A DNA stretch of 64,000 bases from Hyposmocoma kahamanoa (GCF_003589595.1 NW_020654810.1:23857012-23921011); one strand, 5' to 3'; shown: positions 45,150 to 56,080, numbered from the stretch's first letter. Made by a program: numbers and translations. Notes: generated by a model not told the origin, from the sequence alone.

Positions 45150-45711
45150 TTATTATTTTTTTTTTTTAATGTGACTCGGCAAAATGACTGCACCGCGCCT
45201 GATGGAAAGTGCGAATACAGTCCAGAGATGAGAGTAACGGATGGAAAACACAAATATCTTCACTCCGTCACTATCATTTTGCCAGTCTGGCCAAATGCTT
45301 CTTCACACTACGTTTGAAGGACCCGATGTTATAGAGGGGAGGGAATACATGCGCCGGGAGTTGGTTCCACAATTTGATGGTTCGGCATAAGAACGAATTG
45401 CCAAACTTTTTAGTGCGTGACGGTATTGAACTGACCGTCCAACTGTGGCAACGCAGTCCGGCACGGGTGGTCCGCTGATGGAAAGGAGAGGAAGGGACAA
45501 GGTTGAATAACTCTTCAGAGCACTCACCGTGGTACAGGCGATAGAATACGCTAAGAGACGCTATATCTCTGCGAAGCTGTAACGACTCCGCATGCTCAGT
45601 TACATGAGGATCGTTGACAACACGGAAGGCGTAGCGCTGCAGTCCATCTAGGGCATCGAGCAAGTACTTGGCAGAGCCGTCCCAAAGGTGCGAACAGTAC
45701 TCCATGCTGCT
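45150..45711 (-). mobile_element. 5'-truncated LINE (family P1), longest copy
   Basis: The minus frame 45274-45705 has 143 codons: MEYCSHLWDGSAKYLLDALD (RT thumb), IASLSVFYRLYHGECSEELF, TIKLWNQLPAHVFP, SFKRSVKKHLARLAK. It is uninterrupted. UTR and T run (minus-strand poly(A)) follow at 45160-45230. It abuts a MITE family E fragment at its truncated 5' end. Confidence 0.9.
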
Positions 45712-45795
45712 TCGTTTATAAGTGATGTATCACTGATGAGTTACCAGGGATATATGGCCCTAATTTCGTCTCTATTTCTGGTTACGTACTCGATG
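45712..45795 (+). mobile_element. MITE family E, right end only
   Basis: GTTTATAAGTGATG to TTTCTGGTTACGTACTCGATG is the right terminus of family E. Confidence 0.8.
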
Positions 45796-45905
45796 TGAGA
45801 GTAACAACTCGACACCTGTCGACCTTCACGAAGGAAGAGTTTCCGAACACTCAAGTTGCGCAACACGTCGCGGTCCGTACGTGTAAATCAATAAATACAT
45901 TATTA
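45796..45905 (+). repeat. Repeat N, copy 2
   Basis: CACCTGTCGACCTTCACGAA, CAAGTTGCGCAACACGTCGC; inverted match to 35505-35660. Confidence 0.6.
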
Positions 45906-46369
45906 CATTGTATTTATGTTAGTCTTTAAGTTATATATTATATGGGTCATGTGGCCAGAAATAAATAAACAAGTAAATATATAAAATAATTGAAACAATT
46001 GTCGGTAGTACATGTTGTTCTTTTTTTAAATACAAGTATCTAATAAAAAGTATCTTTTCACTAAAATGTCTTGAAAACTCATAGACAGTATAGAACATAT
46101 AACTGTAAAGAGCAGTTGTAATACTGTAACAAACATGGCTTAAGATTGCTAAGTTTGTAAAAGTTATGCGTGTCATAATTAACGCTTACCAGAATATAAA
46201 TAAGTATTAATAATTTCACTTTTCGAAGGTTCGCGTCGTCTGCATGAAACTTTTAAACCAGTGTTGAAATGGGTTTATGTTATCAGATGGCGAGACTCAA
46301 AACGTCCACAGTTTCACTTGTCAGGTGTAATAAACATTTGTGTGTTTTCAACGTAGTTTCTATTTTATT
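45906..46369. other. Non-coding stretch, nothing recognised
   Basis: No gene or repeat recognised. Confidence 0.5.
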
Positions 46370-47167
46370 AAGTTTAAATTTTAATACCGATATAGTAGTA
46401 TTATCAGAATGCTGACTGAAAGGCAATTGGAACCCACCAGCTCTCCAAAACTATAAATGTTATTATACTTTGAATTGCAATATACAAAACGAGGGAGTCA
46501 TGGTATATGTCAGTGACTAAATTATTGCCGACAATCGAAAAACCACCTTTCCTTAAACTTAAACTACCTAATCGTACGTGTATAGTTGCGATCTACGGCC
46601 ACCTGTTTACCATAATATCGACAACTTTCTTACGTCACTAAATGACACATTACAGTCTCTGAACGGGTACAAAAATGTATACTTAGTTGGGGATATTAAT
46701 ATAAATATATTAGAAAGTAGTTCCCATTGTAACGACTATCAAAATTTGTTGAGTTTTCACGGACTCCTCCCGGGACACACGATTCGAGAACAAAGCTGCT
46801 TATATCACATTTTAATAAAATCTGAACTAAATACATCAACTGCCGTCATACGTACTACCCTAACAGATCACTACACTACCATTTTTAGCGTCGATAAAAG
46901 AAACCAAATAACTAAATCTCCGTCTATTAATAAAACTATAGATTTTGCTGGTGTGGTTTACGAGTTAGAGAATACAGACTTCAGCCCCATTCTAGAATGT
47001 AACGATACTAACACAGCTACCAAACTACTGCTAACCACTATAAAAAATGCTGTCCATAAAAATACCAAAATAAAAAATAAAGCAAACCGGAAAACAATTA
47101 TACAACTATGGGTAACACCGGGATTGCTATCGTTGGTAAGATCAATACCAGTGTTATTATTTTGATC
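46370..47167 (+). mobile_element. LINE endonuclease-domain fragment (195-codon frame)
   Basis: The frame 46578-47165 contains VYLVGDININILESSS (the catalytic GD[IF]N block of APE-type LINE endonucleases), REQSCLYHILIKS and TTLTDHYTTIF. In intact enzymes the SCLDH motif has Asp where this copy has Tyr, and the TDH/SDH motif is kept. The upstream LSEC element of the same domain is readable at about 46400 but with stops. The C-terminal end reads WVTPGLL, the linker before the RT, and then the element stops. Jockey/CR1-like and inactive. Confidence 0.85.
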
Positions 47168-47462
47168 CATTTATGGAAAAGTATCTTTCTCCGTTAAAAA
47201 AGCATTAAGTTTGGAATCTTTATTAATCCAAACCCAAACCTGTAACATAATCCAGCAGACTGCTGCGGTACGGCTGATTTGCATGAACGGCTCCAAATGA
47301 GCCATAGGATTGCACCGTGATACCGCAACTGTACCGATTTAATCCGACTTTGAGAGCTTGTAACCAGCAATAACAAGCTTCATATATTTGTTACGGAAGG
47401 TGCATTGAAATTAGAAGCATGTGTCAACTTGTCTGTACTTTAACGCCGTATTGTTCCCTGCT
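47168..47462. other. Non-coding stretch, nothing recognised
   Basis: The minus frame 47194-47376 has no motif. GC-moderate; no repeat identified. Confidence 0.4.
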
Positions 47463-47765
47463 CCTACAGCAGGACGAACAAGTTGTGCGCCTGATGCTAA
47501 GTTACACGCCTGTCCATAACAGTTGCAGTGCCACTTAAATCTTTAAATCGCAAAGATCTGAGGGCACCGCTACTGCGCCCGTCACCCTAAGACATAAACA
47601 TAAACATAAACTTATCAACAAGTCCCATGTGCCTATAATTTCACCAGCACCCTTAACCCTTCAAAACCGGAACGCAGTAATGCTGACCATTACTGCTTGG
47701 CGGCAGAAATAGACAAGGCAGTACTACCCTGGATGAACTCTTTCACAAGGAGGTCTACTGCTACT
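47463..47765 (+). repeat. SINE-B, full length
   Basis: GGACGAACAAGTTGTGCGCC to CACAAGGAGGTCTACTGCTA, all family blocks in order, plus an 8-bp local duplication (ACATAAACATAAAC). Confidence 0.88.
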
Positions 47766-47779
47766 AAATAAATTATAAA

Positions 47780-47890
47780 CGCGCATTTGACCTCCGTCTC
47801 ACCTGACGGAAAGTGACGATGAGGTCGACGATGGAGCATGCCCTCCTAAATAATGCCTATTCACTCTCACCTTTAAACGCCCAAGTTATC
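47780..47890 (-). mobile_element. LINE C-terminal scrap
   Basis: The reverse complement reads like the 29646 fragment: AAAGGTGAGAGTGAATAGGC..., GCATGCTCCATCGTCGACCTC, CCGTCAGGTGAGACGG. Confidence 0.6.
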
Positions 47891-48149
47891 CATTTCAATA
47901 GCATCAGAAATCATTTATAGAAACAAAATTCATGTTATAAATTTAAAATTTTCAAAATCTTTATTTCGGCCATGCCCATAGTGTGTTAGTTACAAAAACT
48001 AATAGGCTATGTTGGTATGGAGAAAATTACAATTAAACAAATGAAATTAAAACCACATCAAATTATGAACTAACCCCTGGAACTCATGTGCACTGAGTTG
48101 CAGTGCAAATTCACAAGGCTGTTGGAACCATAACGCACACGGCGCATCA

Positions 48150-48430
48150 GGAATATATAATATATTGAATAGTAATTTCTTTATAAAAAATAGTGTCAGA
48201 TATAACATTAATACGAGGAATAAAAATAAACTAGCTGTTCTTGATAGTCGTCTTCACAAAGTGACAAATTCATTTAAAGGGCAATGCATATACGCTTCCA
48301 TAACAAGATTCCGGTTGATATACAAAATTTGCCTTTCACTTTAAAACTATAGTGAAACAAATACTTTATACTAAAGGTTATTATTCTGCGTACTTGGATA
48401 ACAAAAATCCGTGGTAGTAACCCGTTTAGC
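48150..48430 (+). mobile_element. LINE C-terminal remnant
   Basis: INTRNKNKLAVLDSRLHKVT, then NKIPVDIQNLPF and, after a stop, GYYSAYLDNKNPW; the C-terminal layout of a CR1/L2-like RT. A match to its last residues occurs at 18355. Confidence 0.65.
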
Positions 48431-49451
48431 TTATCGAGGCAGTCTCGATCTCTGACGTTCGAAAAAAAAAAATATGTTGTAAATGTTGAATGTATACGAA
48501 TGTTATTTACAAAGAGCAAACCCTAGAGTTTCTTGCTTATTCTTCTCAAGGGAATCTGCCTTACGAATGAGCGGTAGAGTTTAACCAATGTGACGATTTC
48601 CAGTGTAATAATGCTTACTTATGAAATATATATTATGTTGATTTGAATTAGATTTTTTGATTTCAGGGAGGCAGTTCACTGGCAACATTATTGCACTGAA
48701 GCTGTCAGTACAGTGTTTTTTAACTTGTCCATGGGCTGCACGTGCAAAACATTCCCAAAAAGGTGGTTTTGACATGCCCGTCACAACGTGCGAACCTGTG
48801 GGACAACATAATCAGCGCACGGCTGACGCCCTACACTCCTTCTTTATATCCAGGTGACCCAATGACCAAGGTATTTAAAACGCGTTACTGACCATGGAAT
48901 TGAAAAACAAATATACGAGATTTTAAAACCAAAAAATATATAATAATATTTCTATTGTGTGGCAATGGCGATGACCTAAGAATTTGAAATTTGATCATTT
49001 CACAGCTTGTTTTGGAACAATTTAGAGGGTTCCAGAAATCATAAAGACCGTGTTTTACCAAAGGGCAATAACTTTAATATGATTTACCTCAAAAGTTTAA
49101 TACAATCTGTACAAAATGGGCACCACAGTAAGGCATAAATATTATACAAAATATTACACTTCTAAAGCCGCTGATAAGAGCATCCAAAATTAGATGCCGA
49201 CCGACCCGGAGAAATTGTGAATTATTACGATGCTTCAAGTTTGTTGCAGGTAAACATCGCGTTGTTTAACAAAAATATTGTTGTTCATGGATGTTTCAGG
49301 CAACAGAGATTCGTTTACGTAATTATGAGTAATTGAACTAAACTTAAGTGTTTGTGGTAACTGATTTAAAAGAGGGTGAGTTCAGTAATGGTGTTCCAAT
49401 GGAAAAACACTCGTTTCTTAATTGTGAAGTCAATGACTTTGATTTCCTTGA
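48431..49451. other. Non-coding stretch with one exon-like patch
   Basis: Apart from 48663-48853 nothing recognised. Confidence 0.45.
48663..48853. other. Exon-like patch, strand undecided
   Basis: On the plus strand tttttgatttcag precedes GGAGGCAG, and ATATCCAG/gtgacc could be a donor, with one open frame (GGFDMPVTTCEPVGQHNQ). On the minus strand gttgtcccacag precedes another open frame (GMSKPPFWECFARAAHGQVK). Both are open over about 150 bp; neither is a family I recognise. GC content is above the surroundings. Probably a fragment of an unknown repeat or pseudogene. Confidence 0.25.
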
Positions 49452-49700
49452 GCTCCTTGTGAAAGAGCTTGTCCAGGAAAGTCCTACTCCCTTACCTTAT
49501 GATCCAACACTGAACAAAAAACTGAGCATAATTGCGTTCCGGTTTTGAAGAGTAAGAGTACTGATGTAATTGGACATGGGACTTATCAACTTATGTCTCA
49601 GGATGTCGGGCGCAGGGGCAGTGTCCCTCAGATTTTTGCGATTTAAATCTCTGAGTGGCATTACATGCATGCCATGGACAGGCGTGTCTCTTGTTGCGGC
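49452..49700 (-). repeat. SINE-B, most of the element
   Basis: CTCCTTGTGAAAGAGC at the left, GACATGGGACTTATCAAC, GCGATTTAAATCTCTGAGTGG, ATGGACAGGCGTGTC at the right; the plus frame 49348-49548 crosses it. Confidence 0.82.
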
Positions 49701-49875
49701 GAATACTTGTTAATCCCGCCACTTGATGTCATTAAAAAAATCTACTTTAAATTTATGAATGGTTAGTTGCAATAGCTCTTATATCGCTGACACCACGTCA
49801 CAAGAAACAATGAGTACAAATTACTTCAGCCCATCCAGCGCAAATCTGGAATCGCTGGAATACGTAGTGTTCTTC

Positions 49876-50056
49876 TTAGGGTCGTATTCCAGAACTCTAC
49901 TCAATGCTCAAGTCAGGATTTGAGCAGACTTGACTATGATTTTAAGCACTGGAAATACGACCCTAATGGCAAGAACTTGAGTATGATTTTCAGTGCTCAC
50001 TGCAATACTCAAGTCCTGACTTGAGTATTGAGTAGAGTTCTGGATTACGATCCTCA
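49876..50056. mobile_element. Foldback MITE (about 181 bp)
   Basis: Arms of about 44 bp: TTAGGGTCGTATTCCAGAAC...CAATGCTCAAGTCAGGA on the left and its near-complement on the right. A third, internal partial copy of the end (GGAAATACGACCCTAA) lies in the middle. No clear target duplication. Confidence 0.75.
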
Positions 50057-50094
50057 GTGTCGGTAGAAAGCGGCATTCCTAGTTAAAGAAACTA

Positions 50095-50630
50095 GGGGAA
50101 TGGTTGGGATGTAGTCTTCTTCTGAAGGTCGTTTCCCCAAATGGTTTTCGAGACTTTATGGACGATTTTCTTCCATCTGGTTCTGTCTTCGGCCTCTCTC
50201 AGAGCAGTTGTTACAGGGAGGCCAGTGAAGGCGGTTACTTGGTGACTCCATCGGCTAGATGATCTACCACGGAGTCTCTTTCCCTCCACCTTAACCATCT
50301 CAACTAGTTTGTCGTGGAGTCTGGATGTCGGCGAGAAATATGGTCAAAATATTGTAAGTCTTTGGCAGCACATTGTGTTAAGTCTGTCTGCGATAGGCTG
50401 CAGTATCACCTCACTTTTTGGAGCGACAGCTTCTAAAGTTAGGATCGCCATGATGTTGTCCAACCCCCGTTCGGTCAGAGAAACCCCGAGCATAGCTCGC
50501 TCCATCACACTTTGAGCGACTTTATATTTATGAATGAGGCGTGTTGTTATTGTCCACGTCTCGGTGTTGGAGGACGTAACTGATAGAACGCACAGTTTAA
50601 AATACCTTTGTTTTTAGACTTTGACGGGAC
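50095..50630 (-). mobile_element. RTE-like LINE 3' fragment
   Basis: Minus frame 50092-50298: VEGKRLRGRSSSRWSHQV, ALREAEDRTRWKKIVHKV. Upstream, SNTETWTITTRLIHKYKVAQ and SVMERAMLGVSLTER continue the same ORF in a broken frame. Confidence 0.8.
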
Positions 50631-50639
50631 CTTACCCCT

Positions 50640-51085
50640 GGAGCAAAGATAGGATTAGGATGAAAATAGCTCGTCCAGAAGATGCCTATTCAGTCGCACC
50701 TTAAGGCTACTGGGATCGTATGTGTTTAAGAACATAGTCGCAGACAGGGAATTCCATTCTTGGGCTGTGCGCATAATAAAAGATGACGAAAAGCGCTTAG
50801 TACGCTTAAAGGAAATAACGACCAAGTAAGGATAATATGCCGCCGTACGTCGCCAAAGGAATGATGGCACGATTTAAATTGCAGGTAGCCCAAACCGGCC
50901 AACTACGCGAGGAATGCGAACGATGATTTCCTTCGATTTGTGGACTGTATAATAAGAGTAGGAAGGAGCTGAGTGCGTAAACCTCTTGAAACGGCGTGGC
51001 CGTTTTGCCGGTGAGTTGAGCGATCTCGGCTTTTTGCCTCGCCCAGGGAGCGATGCTTGATGATAGAAGTTCACGCAAATTTGAA
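50640..51085 (-). mobile_element. Decayed LINE C-terminal fragment
   Basis: AQEWNSLSATMF...DPSSLKVRLNRHLLDELF closes the ORF. HSAPSYSYYTVHKSKE and IIVRIPRVVGRFGLPAI in another frame belong upstream. Frameshifted; Jockey/CR1-like by its ending. Confidence 0.7.
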
Positions 51086-51107
51086 TTTGAACTGGTGGAG
51101 ACCAGTT

Positions 51108-51362
51108 CGTTATAATTATTAATACAAAGATTAGAAGAACACTAAGAAAAAAATCCTTCGATCCGGTCGTATTCGAACCGATGTCTTCTAGCAAACCGTG
51201 CCAGATGCTATGCCACCTAAGTCACGGAACAAACCAGCCGACCTCACGAATTTTTCTATGTGCTTGTTGTCGGATCTTAGCATTTGGTTTTCAACGACTT
51301 TTTAGCTGTAGCGCCATCTATGAGAAATCTATGAAAGTATTTCGTCACCCAGTTAGGCAACT
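51108..51362 (-). repeat. SINE-A copy
   Basis: Tail (TAATTATTAATACAAAG), box B as GTATTCGAACC, box A as CCACCTAAGTCACGG, upstream part with GTAGCGCCATCTATGAG. Confidence 0.8.
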
Positions 51363-51384
51363 TTACATATATATTGCTGTTATA

Positions 51385-51457
51385 TATATTTTGTGTATAT
51401 TATATAATATTATTGAACAATAATATTATTTTATATTATATAATATACACAAAATAT
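51385..51457. repeat. AT-rich palindrome, 25-base arms
   Basis: ATTTTGTGTATATTATATAA on the left and its complement on the right, separated by about 20 bases including ATTGAACAATAAT. It directly follows a SINE-A. Confidence 0.85.
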
Positions 51458-51866
51458 ACTATGCGTGTACTAAAGAGTAATTTGAAATATTACTCAATTA
51501 TCCAACCAATCCATCATATTATTTGAATTTGAATTATTATAAAACCACGAAATGCCTAACGGGTGGCCTGGTAAAGTTATTTTAACGATTACTTTGTTTA
51601 CTTAGTATGTATACGTATGGCCAGACAGCAATTCCTGTAACTCCCTAAATTAGAAGCGTCCAATCGAACCCCATAGATCATTTTCGAGGGTTCCGTCGTG
51701 GCAGCCGAGAGACGTGTATGGGGGCAGAGGAGGGCGAGGTAAATAGGGTTGTAGATTGGATTACAACCTATGTTTTTTATGCTACAGTATTATGTCAAAA
51801 GTACGTGTTGTTAAAGATATTTATGTTCCGGATTTTTGTCGTTGAACTGATGATTATGATATTTAG
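51458..51866. other. Non-coding stretch, nothing recognised
   Basis: No gene or repeat recognised. Confidence 0.5.
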
Positions 51867-52150
51867 TAGCAGTAGAGCTTCTTGTTAAAGAGTTCGTCCA
51901 GGGAAGTACTGCCACCTTAACTATTTCTGCAACGAAGCAGTAATGTGAGCATTACTGCGTTCCGGTTTAGAAGGGTAAGTGTGCTGGTGAAATTAGAGGC
52001 ACATTGGGATTTGTCAATTTATGTCTCAGTGTGACGGGCGCAGTGGCAATGCCCGTAAGATCATTGCGATTTAAAGTTCTGAGTGGCACTGCAACGGTTA
52101 TGGACAGGCGTCTCGCTTACCAGCAGGCGCACTTGGTAATATAAAATAAA
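51867..52150 (-). repeat. SINE-B, full length
   Basis: AGCAGTAGAGCTTCTTG to CAGCAGGCGCACTTGG with every family block; the head end lacks the ACGAACAAGT block. Confidence 0.85.
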
Positions 52151-52374
52151 ATGTTCTTAAAATCGAATGTTCACTGTAAAAAAAATCAAATTCAAGGTTC
52201 CGGGTGGTTTCGCCTGATTAAATGAAAGAATGGAATATTCTTTATTGTTCATTTAAAATTATAATGACACGAGCAGTAATGTAAATATATCGGTATAAGC
52301 TAAAGTGTAAAAGGAAGCCTTATTGACAAGTAGTAATTTTTTCCAAGCAACCTTAGGACGGATATTTAAGAAAA

Positions 52375-52520
52375 ATGAAATTGGTAAGATCTGCTGGCTC
52401 GATTTGTTGCTTAGTTGGCAAAGCGGTAGCCACGTTAAGGCAACAGTTACTGGATCGACTCTAGTCTATGACACGACAAAATGGCGGCACAAAAAATGTT
52501 TTAAATCCTGAGTGTGTTAC
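52375..52520 (+). repeat. Decayed SINE-A head
   Basis: GATCTGCTGGCTCGATTTG, TTGCTTAGTTGGCAAAGCGG; box B is lost. Confidence 0.5.
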
Positions 52521-52652
52521 CAGTCATAAAATTTTATGATCTCAAACATAGTCTTTTATTATAATGATTGTATTAAATGAAATTAAGTAAAAATATATCA
52601 TATTGGAAAACGTGAATGGTTCCAAGTTTTATCAGATTTTTTTATAATAGAA

Positions 52653-52955
52653 TAAGAGCGATTACACACGCGCGATTGTAAACAGCGATGGAGTCAAAAT
52701 CATAACCCAGGTGTATAATATTGAAATTGTTTAATGATACTTCAGCTATGCAACGTTGGGGTAGGTTCCGATAAGTCTAACACGTCAACTAATTTTAACT
52801 GTTTTTAAAAGACAATTTTGTGCTCTATTTTTTTCTACTTAAAACGGATATTTGACCATTTGTCATTTAACCGCATTTTAGTTAGTGGACGACAGAGCAA
52901 TCGATGCAATCGCGAGTTTGTATAGATGCAGTCGCGGTCACCGTGTGTTCTCTCT
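52653..52955. mobile_element. MITE family J copy 2, split by repeat K
   Basis: The left part (AGAGCGATTACACACGCGCGATT) and the right part (GCAATCGATGCAATCGCGAG...GATGCAGTCGCG) match 17212-17342. Between them (about 52715-52885) lies repeat K, which also occurs in reverse at 62516-62685. Confidence 0.65.
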
Positions 52956-52995
52956 CTGATGGAAAGTGACTATGAGGTCGACAATGGAGCATGCA
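52955..52995 (-). mobile_element. LINE C-terminal scrap
   Basis: CTGATGGAAAGTGACTATGA, GGTCGACAATGGAGCATGCA; the same 3' text as 29646-29830 in reverse. Confidence 0.5.
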
Positions 52996-53214
52996 CAATT
53001 ACTACAGCTTGTAAAGAGGTCTAAACGGTTATAATTGCCAAAAACTCGAAACTAAAATTGAAAATGTATTGTTTTGCTCCGTTATCCCCTTTTAGACACC
53101 TAATAACCATATTCATATTATAAAAATAATAATGTGACGACCGTTTTTTCTTTGATATTTTTCTTTTTATTAAAATATTTATTTGAATGTTGTGTGTAAT
53201 TAGAGTTACACATC

Positions 53215-53400
53215 ATCTTTTGCCCGATAAACACGCGTCAATTTACGCTCGGTGGTTGAGGGTACTCTTGACCTGGCCTTTTTTTAGGATGTCCTCGATT
53301 TGGTTGCGGTAATTTCGCCTTGGTCGCATCAACTTGTTCGCTTACACTCGCTGTTTCGCCAATCTTCTTTCATTCTTACGCTTCACATGTCCGACTAAAT
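53215..53400 (-). mobile_element. RTE-like LINE 3' fragment
   Basis: The minus strand reads GHVKRKNERRLAKQ, then RPRRNYRNQIEDILKKGQVK; the C-terminal signature of the same LINE class as 33600. Frame broken. Confidence 0.7.
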
Positions 53401-53417
53401 TTATTTGACCTGAATTT

Positions 53418-53715
53418 TAACCGACTTCAAAAAAAGGAGGAGGTTCTCAATTCAACTGTGCTTTTTTGTAAGTATGTTACGCGATAATTTTGTGCATCGA
53501 TTTTGATCATTCTTTTTTTGTTGAAAAAAGGGTGTCTCAGTATTGGTCCCATTTAAATTTGAAGGAAATATTCCACCTCTAAGGGTAGGAACCTCCGGAA
53601 ATCGATTTCAATAACACTTGGCAAATAGATGTAGTTCCACGAACTTTATTTCTTATATTCACTTAGGACCACAGCCTTTTTGAGGACTTCACCGATCTGG
53701 TCTATGTAAATCCCA
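53418..53715 (+). repeat. Lepidopteran AACCGACTT-type repeat, copy 3
   Basis: AACCGACTTCAAAAAAAGG, GTATGTTACGCGATAA, ATCGATTTCAATAACACTTG. Confidence 0.75.
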
Positions 53716-54439
53716 TTCCTATTCATTTATAATATTAGTTAGGATGGTATGGTATGGTGTAGCGGACAGTTTTCCGCAACTCGAGGACACAACGCCTCTA
53801 TTTCTACATGATTTGTAGTCTGTAATCCGTTGGTAAATCGTATAAAATAAATATAAATGACACCTAACATCGACATCCCTGCAAAGGTATGAAATAATCG
53901 ATGAGGCGCCCTGTGCCAAACCAAGTTCGGTTCTCTTTCTCAGTCTATTAATCATGTGCACACTCTCGCGAGCTTACTTACTGGTTACTTTAACCAAGTG
54001 ATATTTTGGCAACCGTTCACCATGAATTTTACTTGTCAAAACGAAAAATATTGCCTCAAGTAAGGCGTAAATATTGCCACAAGTTAAATGTTTAGAGTTT
54101 AAAGCTGTACTTTTCAATGGAATACGTATAACATAAATTGAGCGGTGGTTTATTGAACATTGTAATCGATACAATATCTTATTTTATGGTACTAGTTTAA
54201 GGTATATTGTTATAAGACTAATTTGACAAGGCGATGGCGTGATGAGCAGTCTAGTTACCTGTGTTTTGTTACCATCAACTGCGAATGTTTTTAAATTTTA
54301 TTTTTCTCTTTTTTGTTTTGTTCTTCTTTTTTTCTTGTGGTAGCTAAACAAAATGAACTTTCTTCTTTTTCTTTCCTTCTTCCTCATTAACTTCTTCAAA
54401 TTACATTTTGCACATAAATAACGTAAACCTCAGCGATGG
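53716..54439. other. Non-coding stretch, nothing recognised
   Basis: Minus frames 53719-53961 and 53974-54174 match nothing. A pyrimidine-rich run lies at 54298-54395. Confidence 0.45.
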
Positions 54440-54515
54440 AAAGCTGAATTCGAGCCCACGAACCTCTACTTGAGAGGCGGTTGGTCAAGCCTAATGGCTA
54501 CCACGGCTACTATGG
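54440..54515 (-). repeat. tRNA-like SINE head (family H)
   Basis: Minus strand: AGCCGTGGTAGCCATTAGG (box A-like) and GGGCTCGAATTCAGC (box B-like). Similar heads at 55941 (+) and 60683 (+). Confidence 0.5.
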
Positions 54516-54546
54516 GATTTTTTTTTATTTGAATATCAGTTTCATT

Positions 54547-54610
54547 ATGTAGCAGTAGAGTTCCTTCTGAATGAGTTCGTCCTGGGAAGTACTTCCACCT
54601 TACCTATTTA
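54547..54610 (-). repeat. SINE-B 3' end, interrupted
   Basis: TAGCAGTAGAGTTCC to CCACCTTACCTATTT; the rest continues at 54828. Confidence 0.8.
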
Positions 54611-54827
54611 GAATAGAATTGAATAGAATAGACATTTATTGTAACGCCACAACACACAGACACAAAAAAAATATAAGACAAAACAGACAAAAAGCAAAAA
54701 AAAACAAAATATAACGACTGCAAATTTTGCACTGTCTTGTGTGCGGTTGTGGCGTACGCAAAAGGACCTCATTCAGCTTATGCCACAGCCATAGCTGATT
54801 GTGGCACAGGTTTTCAATGAGCCTTCT
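54611..54827 (-). mobile_element. LINE 3' tail inserted in SINE-B
   Basis: On the minus strand it ends ACAATAAATG followed by (TATTC)n-like repeats; upstream it reads as a LINE 3' UTR with Leu/His-rich coding scraps (HNQLWLWHKL). It sits precisely within the SINE text CCTATTT/TTCTGCCGCC. Confidence 0.7.
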
Positions 54828-55045
54828 GCCGCCAAGCAGTAATTACTGCGTTTCGGCATAGAAGGTAGTGAATTTACAGTCACATGGGATTTGTCAGCTT
54901 ATGTCTCAGGGTGACGGGCGGAGTGGTAGTGCATCTAAGATTTTTGCGATTTAAAGCTCTGAGTGGCACTGCAACTGTCATGGATAGGCGTGTCGCTTAC
55001 CACCAGGCGCACCACTTGTTCGTGCCGTCACCTGGTATTATAAAA
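54828..55045 (-). repeat. SINE-B 5' part, interrupted
   Basis: CTGCCGCCAAGCAGTAAT, GGGTGACGGGCGGAGTGG, GGCGTGTCGCTTACCACCAG, CACTTGTTCGTGCCGTCAC. Confidence 0.85.
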
Positions 55046-55940
55046 TAAGGCTAATTCAATAAAACGATCGCGATTTCATTCTAATGCCGGACAAGAAAAA
55101 ATATGCCAAGCCATGTGAAGTAACCGTGAAATTTAAAAACCTTTCTACTCGTCTTCAAGTTATCCCTTTAGCGTACACGGGTACGCGTCCCGGGATACTG
55201 TACCCTGGGTAAGCGTAATCCGTCATCGAGATTCAATCTACCCGCTTCTGGCTCAGCCGATCCTCCTTTATACCTTTAATAATTATGCTTGTGCCAGCGA
55301 TATCTATGATAGCTAAAGCGATTTTGGTTTTAACGTATTCCTCCCTCTGAACACAAATGGGCGTCACGAACAATTTTGATGAAAATCAATTACGTACTTA
55401 ACAAATTAAGACATAAATTTCTAAATTGCACTACATCCTTTGAAGTCTATGTCAGGCGTAGAAGTCGGTGATAGGCATTTTTGTTCCATTTTTAAATTTG
55501 TTTAATTTAAACAATTAATTGTCCGTTCAGAAATTATGACATCGACAGACGGTGGCCGTATTTTTTAAAGAGATTAACATTTTATTTCTTTTAGATATTA
55601 ATACTGACATCGGTAGAAAGAAGGGCACAAATAGCAAATTCGAAATTCTGAGTTAAATGAGTTTAAACTTTTTAAAAATTTTTCTGATAAAAACAATACT
55701 TAAAATGTATATTTTTAGGCATTAAGTTGTTTGTTTACGTTGAAGAGAAACTCATTGTATTTTAATTATTCATTATTAGTACAAGAGAAATTTAAAAAAT
55801 AATATGTATTTATGTATTATTTCAAATGCAATGTGCCTCTATGTTATAAAATATAGAGCGCACAATTAATAATCAGTTTTGTGTTATTTATGGAGTAATT
55901 ATTATTATTTTTAAATGAAGTACATAATAACGGCCCAAAA
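55046..55940. other. Non-coding stretch, one GC-richer patch
   Basis: 55175-55265 (CGTCCCGGGATACTG, TACCCTGGGTAAGCG) is GC-rich without a frame. Nothing else recognised. Confidence 0.45.
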
Positions 55941-56080
55941 AGCCGTAGTAGACCAATGGTTGGACCTGCCGCCTACCAAACAGAGGCCGTGGTTTCAAAT
56001 CCGGGCTTGTACCTCTGAGTTTCTTGGAATTTACGAGCGAAATTTAATTTGAAATTTATCATGAGCTTTTCTATGATGGA
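55941..56080 (+). repeat. tRNA-like SINE (family H)
   Basis: AGCCGTAGTAGACCAATGG then GTGGTTTCAAATCCGGGC, the spacing of pol III boxes, followed by an unconserved body. Confidence 0.5.
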
